A stretch of DNA of 64,000 nt, from contig CAJQUW010015458.1 in the NCBI GenBank assembly GCA_907163375.1, positions 124,001 to 188,000 of the forward strand, given 5' to 3'. Numbering within the stretch: the first letter of the stretch is position 1; each line of letters opens with the position of its first letter. The DNA is from Prostheceraeus crozeri. Lineage: Eukaryota > Platyhelminthes > Polycladida > Euryleptidae. Below, one piece after another: positions 1 through 10,412 of this stretch. The notes under the pieces are model-generated. The model was not told the origin of the DNA, did no database searches, and saw only the letters and a list, made by a program, of their open reading frames with translations. The position numbers and the translations under genes are program-made.

Positions 1-674
1 CATGTATAAAACGAAATGTTCTTTTTACAGGTGTAAAGCAAGTAATAAATGAATATAATACATGCACATTTACATATCACATTCATTTATTCATGTGATA
101 TTTAATATAATAAGTATTAAATGTCATGTAGACATAATATCAATATATCAAATATATAAACATAACAATATATTTGATAAGATAGAATTTTGTAATTGCG
201 TATAAAATTGTATTACATGTATATATTCCTATGAATACATTAGATGGTAATAATACGAGATTTATATACAAATATCTCTCTTTTGTATATTACAGTAAAA
301 GAATTGCTGTATTATACAAAAATGCTTGAGTTCAACGTTCTTGTAGAGGTTATGTCTGTCGTCGATAAATGTTTAGAGACACGTGTCTCCAGCAAACATT
401 TACAGATATCTTTGCCTGCTAAACATTATATGGATGCCATGAATGCCAGTAAGAATTCTCTAGAATTGCAGTAGGCATTCTTAGCTCATACAAATGTCTC
501 TAAAAACCATAAAATGCTTACTGCCAAATCAAATATCTGTAGCGATTTTGAAAGGCAGTAGAAAATCGTAAAATCTCTAGAAAATGATCACTCGGGATAT
601 GATTCAGAATATATGATTCTGGAAACTACAGCAATGATAAAGTAAGGTTTGAACTACATGCACAAGAAATATAA
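1..674. other. AT-rich non-coding stretch
   Basis: Very AT-rich sequence. The only open frame of any length (244-474, plus strand) has no recognisable motif, no splice context and a composition like its surroundings, so I do not call it a gene. I see nothing else here. Confidence 0.5.
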
Positions 675-905
675 GTTGCCAGTTATCATTTTTTTAACTG
701 TTTAGAGAATAGTTCGAAAAATTTATGTCACAAGACATACGTGTAGATACTCTCAAACTATGTTGCATTAATGTTCTAATGATTGACCAAGCAATTCATT
801 GAAGAGTGAATGTCGTGAGCGGTCGACATGGGTCTAATTAAATAATCCGTCTTGCCAATGTTGCTATATCTGACCCGGCCGCCGGCCGGTTCGAACCCGA
901 GCATT
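675..905 (+). repeat. Dispersed repeat, copy 1 (inverted mate at 40672-40883)
   Basis: The stretch from GTTGCCAG to the GC-rich end GGCCGGTTCGAACCC is found again, reverse-complemented and diverged, at 40672-40883. Shared landmarks in order are a run ending TTTTTTAACTGT, the words AAGACATACG and GTCGACATG, and the GC-rich tail. The tail resembles an RNA polymerase III B box (GGTTCGAANCC). A SINE is possible, but the repeat extends well upstream of the tRNA-like part, which is unusual for a tRNA-headed SINE, so the family is left open. Confidence 0.55.
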
Positions 906-1207
906 TACACAATCTAATCAAAGATTCAAGGCAACCTTGATGATGTACGCGACGAGCAGACAGAAGTCACACGATAGAATTCAACAATTCAATATTTTAC
1001 GTATTTGCGATATCAAATAAATTCACTCAAGCAGCCTAATAGCCAACCAAGTAAGAGAATGGCCGCAATTCTAGGACACACAGCACATGTCTAACAAGTG
1101 GGAATCAGACGAGGGGCATTCTTCAAGAACGTGAACTCGAAAAGTTACTGCAAAATGTAGGGAACGTTTGCGTACAGACTTTATGGATGACCGTTTTTAT
1201 TTTTCAG

Positions 1208-1709
1208 TAAACCTGCAGATCGTGTACAATCCGCTCATCTTCCAACCAAATATGTTGCATTTCGCCATTGAGAAGAAGGAGAGCGCAAAGGATAGCACAC
1301 ATGAAGTATTCATCATTTACTTCCTCAAATGTTCCTTACCTACTCTCCACCCCGGGTGGATGACCTTCAATGAAGTCCACTCAGCAATCCAGCCGATGTT
1401 CAACCAAAACATCGGACAGATCACTCAATTGAGAGACAATGTAAAGGGTAAGGACGTGGCGGAGGTCGCCTCTCAGGCTACCGATGAGCGATTGACCAAT
1501 ACGGCTGAGAAAGAATTCTGCGACATCGACGGCCATACGTATACATTGAATGTTCTTAGCGCAAAGCGGACGATGAACAGGATGAGTGATTACATCTTCA
1601 TCTGCGGCGGGGAGCGCAGAACAGTGATAGATATTCAATTTTTGCCTCTACAGCCTTCTATGACAGTCAATGAGAGGAATCGGACAGCTGCCAACCGTCG
1701 ACAGCGCAA
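1208..1709 (+). CDS. Possible internal exon of an unrecognised protein
   Basis: An open frame of about 167 codons is bounded by a pyrimidine-rich acceptor (CCGTTTTTATTTTTCAG just before 1208) and a strong donor-like AA/GTAAGT at 1709-1710. It is more GC-rich and codon-like than its flanks. The peptide includes LPTLHPGWMTFNEVHSAIQ near the middle and a basic end (NRTAANRRQRK). I do not recognise the family; a decayed transposon gene is as possible as a host exon. No partner exon could be placed. Confidence 0.3.
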
Positions 1710-1710
1710 G

Positions 1711-2037
1711 TAAGTCTTTAATTTCTTTCCAACAAATGAACAACGGTTAAGTTTACAAAACTTAAATGAGTGATTTGGGATCCCTGGCTAACGAAAAGGA
1801 CGTAGCGGAGGTATTTGAAATTAAACTTAAAGTGTTGACTATTGTTTCCCTACTTGCTTACGATCTGGATTTGCGTCTTTGATTCCATCAGACTCAAGGG
1901 TTACGCGGTATATTCCCTTGCACCTCAATTGCAATGTAGTTGACGGATTCTGCTTCTACTGCACATGCACCTCATTCCTGCGCAGTTCGACGGTCGCATC
2001 AGAGACAGCGAAAGTCTTCGTCCATGTTGTGGACCTG
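1711..2037. other. Unassigned spacer; short exon-like minus-strand frame at its right edge
   Basis: No gene is supported. On the minus strand around 2005-2118, crossing into the tandem duplication, a short frame reads EEWSKEQFNELTGQ and then SSRRSHMYKKKQVHNMDEDF, which looks protein-like but is too short to assign. Confidence 0.3.
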
Positions 2038-2118
2038 CTTCTTCTTGTACATGTGGCTTCTGCGGCTGCTCTGACCAGTTAATTCGTTGAACTGTTCCTT
2101 GGACCATTCCTCACAGAC

Positions 2119-2498
2119 ATAGGATCTCGTTGGCAAACATCATAGGCAATTGGATGACAAGACGCTATTAAGCCTCTTCTATAGTTTGCTTCAGCTGGGT
2201 TATTGATTAACCACATCTTGTCTCACACTTTCCACAGGGGTACTGGAATTAGACCGCCTCAGACTTCGGGGTCAAGCGATTGACTTGCCTGATAGAACAA
2301 AATTCTTAGCATGACACCTTCAGACTGCATAATATTTGACTTCTGATGCCTCTAAGCTCTGAGACGTCAAGAAAACAAAAAAAATGCACAGAAATGACCT
2401 TAATGTAGAGATTCAACTCTTCAGTGCCGCATGATTCGATGCTGACTTTCGACCTTGATGCTTCAAACTTCTTTGGACAGAGATATGAATTGTCGCAC
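2119..2498. other. Non-coding spacer
   Basis: No gene or repeat recognised between the left edge of the unit and the minisatellite. The minus-strand frame at 2306-2500 has no protein-like features. Confidence 0.4.
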
Positions 2499-2718
2499 AA
2501 AAGAACACCGCTGGATGTTTAACGAAGCAGCTCTGGATGTTCAGCAGAGCACAGCTGGATGTTCAACAGAACACCGCTGGATGTTCAACGAAGCAGCTCT
2601 GGATGTTCGACAGAGCATTGCTGGATGTTCAACAGAACACTGCTGGATGTTCAACAGAACACCGCTGGATGTTCAACAGAACACCGCTGGATGTTCAACG
2701 AAGCAGCTCTGGATGTTC
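2499..2718 (+). repeat. 22-bp minisatellite, ten units
   Basis: Exactly ten consecutive 22-bp units, each ending CTGGATGTTC (one ends TTT). Two variant unit types alternate irregularly: one with AACAGAACACCG, the other with AACGAAGCAGCT. Because 22 is one more than a multiple of three and the unit lacks stops, two frames stay open and encode the same 22-residue peptide cycle. The array ends where homology to the Tc1-like element begins, so it sits where that element's left terminus should be. Confidence 0.95.
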
Positions 2719-4320
2719 AACTAAATAAAACATAAGTATGATACAGAAAGCATTTTTCATGTTATTTCATGTCCCTAATACATTTAAATGTCCTTATATA
2801 ATCTGATAAGCTATGATACAGTAACGGTTCTTAAGAAGCTAATATTTCGTGGCCCTACCCTTATTGTCAATGACATTACCAATTCGTCTAGGCATTGATT
2901 CGATGATATCGTTGATTTTTGACTGATCTAACTTTCTCCACTCTCTTTTTAACAATGACGTATGTTGTGATACGCCATCTGTAGGTAGCAATGAACGACG
3001 AACGTTACGTTTTAGAATACTCCATACATTTTCTATGGGATTCAGATCAGGAGAACGAGCTGGCCAAGATAATGTCCTAAGCCCTAATTGAGACCTGCAT
3101 AAGTTGACTTTACTACTCCTGTGACACGTAGCATTATCATCCATAAATAACCAAGTCGATGGATCACCAAGCTGATCTGTCATTTGGCCAATGTTCATTT
3201 CTAAAACATTCACATAGCGTTCAGAATTCATGGTTCCTTGATGTATGTGAAGTTCAGAGCGGCCATTGGTCCAAATGCCAGCCCAAATCAGTAGAGTCGC
3301 ACTACCTTGTACCCGGGGACGATGTAAATGTCTCGGAATTTCCTGATCAAATTTTATCCATAATCTCAATCGACCATCAATATCCTTCAGACGGACTGAT
3401 GCCTCATCAGACCAGACAACCCGATCCCATTGATTTCGCCAGTGACAATGACTCATTGCCATCTGAGACGTCTTTTTGTATGCTGATCTGATAATTCGAT
3501 CTGAGAGGGCCTCTTACAGCTCTTGAAATTCGACTCAATAAGTCTTCTACGAATAGTGGACTTAGAAATAGACGAGTCTAGTGCAGCCATCTCAGTTAAC
3601 GAGAGACTTGGATCAACTTTAACAAATCTCAAAATTAGGCGGTCTCTACGTTTGGATGTTTTGCGTTGACGGCCAGAGCCCTCTTTACGACAGAGTCGAA
3701 AATCATCATTATGCCATCGATGCACATTTGTGTAAGGGACATTCAGTCGCTTGCTTGTAGCTTGCAAAGAAAACCCTAGTTCTGACACTTTGCCTTTTGT
3801 GAATGCGATCTCGTTATTGTTCATTTGTGCTTTGTATTGTTTTCAACCGGTAAGAGATAGATTTCTAGCTGAAAGCAATCAGGAGTGCTGCCAACACCAC
3901 CGCAACGAAGTCAGGAAGCTATGGAACATGAAGTCCAGTTAATCACATGTAGCAGTTACATTATTGTTGATGAATAATGGTGCTATACTGGCTCTGATTG
4001 ACCGATTTTCTTTATTTTAGTTCTGCTTGGTAGCTTTTGGCTTGTAGAACAACATATTACATAACAAAGGAAACAAATGTAATTTTGTAAGAGTGAGGTA
4101 TGATTTTGTGTAACATTGCAGATCAAATTATCTACTACTCTTTTATCTATAACAGGAAAACAACTCAATATTCATGCTTGAAATTTCCAACAATGATATT
4201 AGTACGCACAACTGACATATCTTCCAAATTTCAGAGAAATTCGTTCAAGTTTGGCGGAGTTAGACAAAGTTGAAGTTAAGGCGATGTTTAAGGGTGATCC
4301 ATTTTTTATGAAACAATTTG
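2719..4320 (-). mobile_element. Tc1-like DNA transposon, copy A, left terminus missing
   Basis: Homologous to the complete copy at 18572-20054 from ACTAAATAAAAC onward. The right terminus is intact (ending TTTTTTATGAAACAATTTG) and is followed by TA at 4321-4322, the expected Tc1/mariner target. The left inverted repeat is absent and the 22-bp minisatellite lies in its place. The element encodes a DD34E transposase on the minus strand, broken by one frameshift. Confidence 0.9.
2839..3824 (-). pseudogene. Tc1-like transposase, two frames (copy A)
   Basis: Cut-and-paste transposase of the Tc1 group. The first frame (3824-3453) holds the paired helix-turn-helix DNA-binding region: LGFSLQATSKRLNVPYTNV, then a GRQRK linker, then LTEMAALDSSISKSTIRRRL. 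The second frame (3462-2839) holds the catalytic domain with D in VVWSDEA, D in FMDDNATCH and E in SPDLNPIENVW; 34 residues separate the last two, the Tc1 DD34E signature. The frames meet at RRLRWQ/MAMSHCHW. Adding one base restores the usual Tc1 spacing there, so a one-base loss is likely, and it is shared by all three copies in the window. Confidence 0.9.
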
Positions 4321-4322
4321 TA

Positions 4323-5372
4323 TTATTTACTTCTATTGTGATTCTATTGTGCCCTTCTCTATTCATGCATGTCGTGTGTTGTAGCTCTGAAGACGAGTTG
4401 TCTTCCGAGCGCCGTTCTGTAAATACTGTGGTATTGGTCGGTCGTTCACTATACATGGACAATAGAGTGCAGTGAACGTAATGTGGAATTTTGGTACAAT
4501 CTTTAACAATAATAATTACGAGAGCGAGTGGCACAGTGTTTTAAGTGTCTGCCTGTGCATCGTTTATGCACTGTTGTCATGGCAACGCTGCTATAGAGTG
4601 TCGGATTTCTGTGGTCAGAATAGTCGCGCTTTATCACGTCGAATGCAGCGACGCATTCGCCTCCACTTTGATTTAGCCTATTGTGCATTACTTCTGTCCT
4701 TTGAGCTACGTAGTTAGAGAATATTCATTGTTGTCGATGAAATGCATGCAGCATAAACCAAACATGAAATTCAGATTAATCATTACACATTGCCGTTCTT
4801 ATTTGCAGATAAACTTCATTCAAATCAATATCCTTCTCCTGTGAACGGGCAAGTGACTTTGTTCAAGAGCCTCAAGTTAATGAAAGGACGGAATAAAAGC
4901 CGCAGCTTTAAAATTATTTTGCTTTCTTATGTTTGAAGATCCCAGTGGAAAATATACAAACATCCGCTTTTCTATGTTCCTATATAAATATTCAATTAGT
5001 AAAGCAATTGGCGCCCAGAATATCACACACAAATATGATATTTAGGATGAAAAATAGATTTTATATGCTTAATAAATCGATTCACATACTCGTAGGAAGT
5101 TTGGGATACAGGTGAAACTGGTTTAGGCTTCATTTTGTGTTTTTAGTTTATACTTCTGAGTGAATTTATTAAGCATATTGTATTTCCATTTTTGCATAAT
5201 TACTTATTGGCTTCCCACCAAAAAACCAGCAGTTTTCGTTTTAAGTTAGTTTCTGCAATGTAAAGTGAAGCAGTTACATATACATGATACACTTAACACT
5301 GAAGAAATTATTTGCGTAATTAAACGATTTTGCTACACATTTTCATTCAGTGAAAACAGTTTTTCGTGCTAA
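4323..5372. other. Spacer with a GC-richer island
   Basis: No gene recognised. 4380-4700 is richer in GC and CpG than the surroundings and contains a palindromic RFX-type X-box (separate entry) and a short inverted repeat, CGTTCACTATAC...GTGCAGTGAACG (about 4442-4478). It may be an old promoter or another non-autonomous element; neither is demonstrated. Confidence 0.35.
4573..4586. promoter_or_regulatory. RFX X-box-like palindrome
   Basis: GTTGTCATGGCAAC fits the X-box consensus RYYNYY-N(1-3)-RRNRAC bound by RFX transcription factors, which drive ciliary genes in animals. It lies in a locally GC-richer stretch, but no downstream gene is recognised, so function is unproven. Confidence 0.35.
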
Positions 5373-6491
5373 AGGCCCGTTCAGACAGAGAACGGTTTAC
5401 GGTTTTTCGGTTTTACCCCCTCCCTCATTGAAGGGAAACCGTAGGTCGTTCAGACAGAACACGGTTTTAGCGACGACAAATGCCCCTCGTCAACTTCAAA
5501 AGAGGTGTGTCTAATGTAGTGGGAGATTGAATATCACAGTATATTTTCTTCAGATACACATCAGATCTAATGAAAAGTCATGCATTCACAATGACAATGT
5601 TACGAGCATTCTGAAAATATTTATCAAAATTGCTGTACAAATACATGTACATGATTTCAATGAAAATGGACCGACTGTAGTTTCTTGAACAGCATGAATG
5701 ATGTATTCTGCCGTTGCACCCTTTCTCCATTGCGATCAGTTCATGCACTGATTTGTTTCATCCATGGACTTCTAAAGTAATATATTTAGAAGTCCATGGT
5801 TTCATCCTATTTCAAAGACGTTACTCAAAAACCTGTGGATTTGTCTTCTAAGGTCATAAAACAGTCTCAACTCAGAAAATTTCACGAGCTGCGAATTCAT
5901 TTGTCTCATCAGCGAGGGTACACCACTTCAGTTGACTTGGATCGTCGTCAAGAACAAAGTATTAGCGCAATTGAAGAGGCAATCACATATCGATATTCTG
6001 TTTACTTTGAAAGTGAATTATGACACTGATAATAAAAAATCAAAATATGTGAAATTAAGAAGTCCTTACGCTCATCCGATTCTTTATATTGCTGCGATTT
6101 ATTTGCAGTGTAGATCACATGAATCGGTTCGGTAGATCGAGTACAATTGTAAATAATGACTTTGATGATAAGCGTCTGTTAAATGCCGCCCTGAACACTT
6201 AAAGAATAAGGTTTGTTATCAAATGATTTCTTTGATCTAGTTTCCTCAATATTTGACCAAGGTTACCGAAACGGACTTCGTTATGGAGAATGTGATGGTA
6301 TTATTCATCTTGCAATCAGAAGCAATAATTCTTTTTCTAGAATGAAAAAACCGCAGTTGAAACTCAGCTCGGCAACCGTGCTGTGTGAGAACGCCATCTG
6401 CGGTTTTGCACTGACTTTAATGCTAGAAATCGAGAAGCCATCTAGCTCGGCAGAAAATAGCAGCAAAATCGTGCTCTGTCTGAACGGGCCT
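5373..6491. mobile_element. Harbinger-like non-autonomous element (copy A)
   Basis: Inverted termini AGGCCCGTTCAGACAGAG and CTCTGTCTGAACGGGCCT bound 1119 bp, flanked by the 3-bp direct repeat TAA (5370-5372 and 6492-6494). A 3-bp TWA duplication is typical of PIF/Harbinger. Just inside each end the terminal words recur (AACGGTTT, GTTCAGACAGAACACGG). The open frames inside (5796-6023, 6213-6494) match no transposase I recognise, so the element is probably non-autonomous. Confidence 0.75.
5762..5799. repeat. Perfect 15-bp hairpin inside the Harbinger-like element
   Basis: CCATGGACTTCTAAA and its exact reverse complement are separated by 8 nt (GTAATATA). It lies near the middle of the element and could be a trace of a smaller nested fold-back insertion. 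Role unknown. Confidence 0.85.
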
Positions 6492-6494
6492 TAA

Positions 6495-8127
6495 ATCACA
6501 GGAATGCATGACGTAGCGACATTGGTTTTCCAAAAAGTACGTTGAATGAGTGGTCATCTGCCCTTTAGCGCATGACGTGACGCATGACTCAAAAACATCA
6601 CTTCTACCCGAGAAAAATATCATCATAAACTTTGAGAGGTACTGCCTAAGTACATGAAAACGCATGACAAGTTAAGGAACGAATTTGACAGTAGAATTAG
6701 TAATGATTTGTGCAACGTGACAATATATATATATATATCTTCATAACTTTCCAAATAGCAGCTAATCTGAAACATTTTAATAATTTGATAATGTGTCAAA
6801 TAATTCTCAAGAACCTAACACCTGGCCTCCACTCCCTTAATAGTTCCTCGAAAAAAGACCAATACCGGTTTGTCATCATGTCTTTTATGCATCAATCAAT
6901 CGAAATGCAGTCGTGATATTGGAAATAAAAAGATTGTAACATTTTCAATTACTTTGCTTGGCTAATTTCAAAATTAATCAAATGAAATCTTGTACTCCAT
7001 TTTAGAGAAACTCAGATTTGAATATGATTCAATTAATTTCAAAGGATGAAATTTCAATGTACTACATGTTGGTCTCTTGCTAATTACAAGCTCAGAAACA
7101 GCACTATCTCACTATTAATACTGTTAAAATGCTGCTTAAAATGTAATGCAAATTTGATGACTTGGCATGTGTTGGTTTGTGACCATAGGACAATAATTTC
7201 CCTTTTTTACACGAATCTTTATGATCGCCAGCGCAATTCGTCTCCATCTGCATCCATTCTGTCTATTCAATATCAGCTGCATTTTTAGTGAACTTTCACA
7301 GCTGTATTCCATCTACATGTGAATCAGTATTTCTCTCTATTGGAAACTTTTCCCGATGGTGCTTCTTAGGTGTACATGCAATCTGTCGAAATATGCAACA
7401 ACCGACATACAGCAACTCCGATATCAAAATGTTGTATGATTTGTAAAAATCTTGACTTAGATAGCATTTTAAAATTCAATAAAGTGATTGCGATTCATAG
7501 ATTAATGATCATTCATCATTATCATCATTTCCAGCCCATAATATAGAAATCATTAAATAAAATTGCAGCTAGTCATTCCATAGAATAGGCCTAACTCTTA
7601 AGTCTGAAGCATAAAGTGGTTAATGTTGGTACTTTGTCTTCCACCTTATTATTTATGTAGACAGATGATTCTTTCACTGCTTCTAAATGAATAAAGCATG
7701 AGATATTCGATTTTTTGATGGAATTTTTGTTCATTTCAAGGACATTCCAGCTAATACCCCAAGACTTTACTACTAATAGATTCCTCAATAAAAATGAGGT
7801 ATTTCTGATACCGTTCATAATTGTGTGGTCGCCTCATTTTATAATTGGACTTGGACCAACCAGGTAAATAACTATACCACGACATTAAAAACGATGAATT
7901 CAAAAATTCTCTCATATTTAATAATCTATCAACTAGGACGACATATTAGAATAAATGCTGAATAATGAGCCTATATTTTGAGCAATGTGATTCAAGTGAT
8001 TCAATTGTCAAATTTTTCCTCCTTCAGGCAACCACGAAAAGCAGCTCACAAGATTACAAAAGAGTTGACACTCACTCATTTATTTTTCTGATGCTATATC
8101 CCTATTGTTTCATTGATATATGACGGA
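6495..8127. other. Non-coding stretch
   Basis: AT-rich, no recognised gene. Just right of the Harbinger-like element, at 6507-6590, several CRE/AP-1-like words cluster (TGACGTAG, TGACGTGACGC, TGACTCA), and a short AT run sits at 6723-6738. Short open frames here carry no motifs. Confidence 0.4.
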
Positions 8128-8588
8128 CTTCTTCTTGTACATGTGGCTTCGGCGGCTGCTCTGACCAGTTAATTCGTTGAACTGTTCCTTGGACCATTCC
8201 TCACAGACATAGGATCTCGTTGGCAAACATCATAGGCAATTGGATGACAAGACGCTATTAAGCCTCTTCTATAGTTTGCTTCAGCTGGGTTATTGATTAA
8301 CCACATCTTGTCTCACACTTTCCACAGGGGTACTGGAATTAGACCGCCTCAGACTTCGGGGTCAAGCGATTGACTTGCCTGATAGAACAAAATTCTTAGC
8401 ATGACACCTTCAGACTGCATAATATTTGACTTCTGATGCCTCTAAGCTCTGAGACGTCAAGAAAACAAAAAAAATGCACAGAAATGACCTTAATGTAGAG
8501 ATTCAACTCTTCAGTGCCGCATGATTCGATGCTGACTTTCGACCTTGATGCTTCAAACTTCTTTGGACAGAGATATGAATTGTCGCAC

Positions 8589-8808
8589 AAAAGAACACCG
8601 CTGGATGTTTAACGAAGCAGCTCTGGATGTTCAGCAGAGCACAGCTGGATGTTCAACAGAACACCGCTGGATGTTCAACGAAGCAGCTCTGGATGTTCGA
8701 CAGAGCATTGCTGGATGTTCAACAGAACACTGCTGGATGTTCAACAGAACACCGCTGGATGTTCAACAGAACACCGCTGGATGTTCAACGAAGCAGCTCT
8801 GGATGTTC
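8589..8808 (+). repeat. 22-bp minisatellite, ten units (unit B)
   Basis: Same ten 22-bp units in the same order as at 2499-2718, with no difference seen. Equal unit number in both copies argues for very recent duplication, since minisatellites change length quickly. Confidence 0.95.
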
Positions 8809-10410
8809 AACTAAATAAAACATAAGTATGATACAGAAAGCATTTTTCATGTTATTTCATGTCCCTAATACATTTAAATGTCCTTATATAATCTGATAAG
8901 CTATGATACAGTAACGGTTCTTAAGAAGCTAATATTTCGTGGCCCTACCCTTATTGTCAATGACATTACCAATTCGTCTAGGCATTGATTCGATGATATC
9001 GTTGATTTTTGACTGATCTAACTTTCTCCACTCTCTTTTTAACAATGACGTATGTTGTGATACGCCATCTGTAGGTAGCAATGAACGACGAACGTTACGT
9101 TTTAGAATACTCCATACATTTTCTATGGGATTCAGATCAGGAGAACGAGCTGGCCAAGATAATGTCCTAAGCCCTAATTGAGACCTGCATAAGTTGACTT
9201 TACTACTCCTGTGACACGTAGCATTATCATCCATAAATAACCAAGTCGATGGATCACCAAGCTGATCTGTCATTTGGCCAATGTTCATTTCTAAAACATT
9301 CACATAGCGTTCAGAATTCATGGTTCCTTGATGTATGTGAAGTTCAGAGCGGCCATTGGTCCAAATGCCAGCCCAAATCAGTAGAGTCGCACTACCTTGT
9401 ACCCGGGGACGATGTAAATGTCTCGGAATTTCCTGATCAAATTTTATCCATAATCTCAATCGACCATCAATATCCTTCAGACGGACTGATGCCTCATCAG
9501 ACCAGACAACCCGATCCCATTGATTTCGCCAGTGACAATGACTCATTGCCATCTGAGACGTCTTTTTGTATGCTGATCTGATAATTCGATCTGAGAGGGC
9601 CTCTTACAGCTCTTGAAATTCGACTCAATAAGTCTTCTACGAATAGTGGACTTAGAAATAGACGAGTCTAGTGCAGCCATCTCAGTTAACGAGAGACTTG
9701 GATCAACTTTAACAAATCTCAAAATTAGGCGGTCTCTACGTTTGGATGTTTTGCGTTGACGGCCAGAGCCCTCTTTACGACAGAGTCGAAAATCATCATT
9801 ATGCCATCGATGCACATTTGTGTAAGGGACATTCAGTCGCTTGCTTGTAGCTTGCAAAGAAAACCCTAGTTCTGACACTTTGCCTTTTGTGAATGCGATC
9901 TCGTTATTGTTCATTTGTGCTTTGTATTGTTTTCAACCGGTAAGAGATAGATTTCTAGCTGAAAGCAATCAGGAGTGCTGCCAACACCACCGCAACGAAG
10001 TCAGGAAGCTATGGAACATGAAGTCCAGTTAATCACATGTAGCAGTTACATTATTGTTGATGAATAATGGTGCTATACTGGCTCTGATTGACCGATTTTC
10101 TTTATTTTAGTTCTGCTTGGTAGCTTTTGGCTTGTAGAACAACATATTACATAACAAAGGAAACAAATGTAATTTTGTAAGAGTGAGGTATGATTTTGTG
10201 TAACATTGCAGATCAAATTATCTACTACTCTTTTATCTATAACAGGAAAACAACTCAATATTCATGCTTGAAATTTCCAACAATGATATTAGTACGCACA
10301 ACTGACATATCTTCCAAATTTCAGAGAAATTCGTTCAAGTTTGGCGGAGTTAGACAAAGTTGAAGTTAAGGCGATGTTTAAGGGTGATCCATTTTTTATG
10401 AAACAATTTG
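8809..10410 (-). mobile_element. Tc1-like DNA transposon, copy B, left terminus missing
   Basis: Passenger copy of the element at 2719-4320, created by the 6090-bp duplication rather than by transposition, because its flanks match too. Right terminus followed by TA at 10411-10412. Confidence 0.9.
8929..9914 (-). pseudogene. Tc1-like transposase, two frames (copy B)
   Basis: Identical at protein level to the 2839-3824 transposase: helix-turn-helix frame 9914-9543 and DD34E catalytic frame 9552-8929, with the same one-base frame break between RRLRWQ and MAMSHCHW. Confidence 0.9.
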
Positions 10411-10412
10411 TA

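Larger units (their letters stand above)
2038..8127 (+). repeat. Tandem duplication, unit A (6090 bp)
   Basis: Every feature here recurs exactly 6090 bp downstream in unit B, same orientation, head to tail with no spacer. By eye I found only three substitutions: 2061/8151 (T/G), 5087/11177 (T/C) and 7974/14064 (T/C). The breakpoints share only a 2-bp microhomology (CT): sequence left of 2038 and right of 14217 is unrelated. This is either a very young segmental duplication or an assembly or haplotype artefact. Confidence 0.95.

Noticed and set aside
830-905. Possible tRNA gene
   Set aside because: A B-box-like word is present, but no cloverleaf or convincing A box could be drawn, and the surrounding sequence belongs to a longer dispersed repeat.
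2455-2728. Two overlapping open frames with a repeated 22-residue peptide
   Set aside because: They are translations of the 22-bp minisatellite; both frames are open only because the unit lacks stops. No start context, domain or flanking coding signal.
3159-3491. 110-residue plus-strand frame conserved at three places (also 9249-9581, 18882-19214)
   Set aside because: It is the antisense shadow of the Tc1-like transposase and is conserved only because the transposon is.
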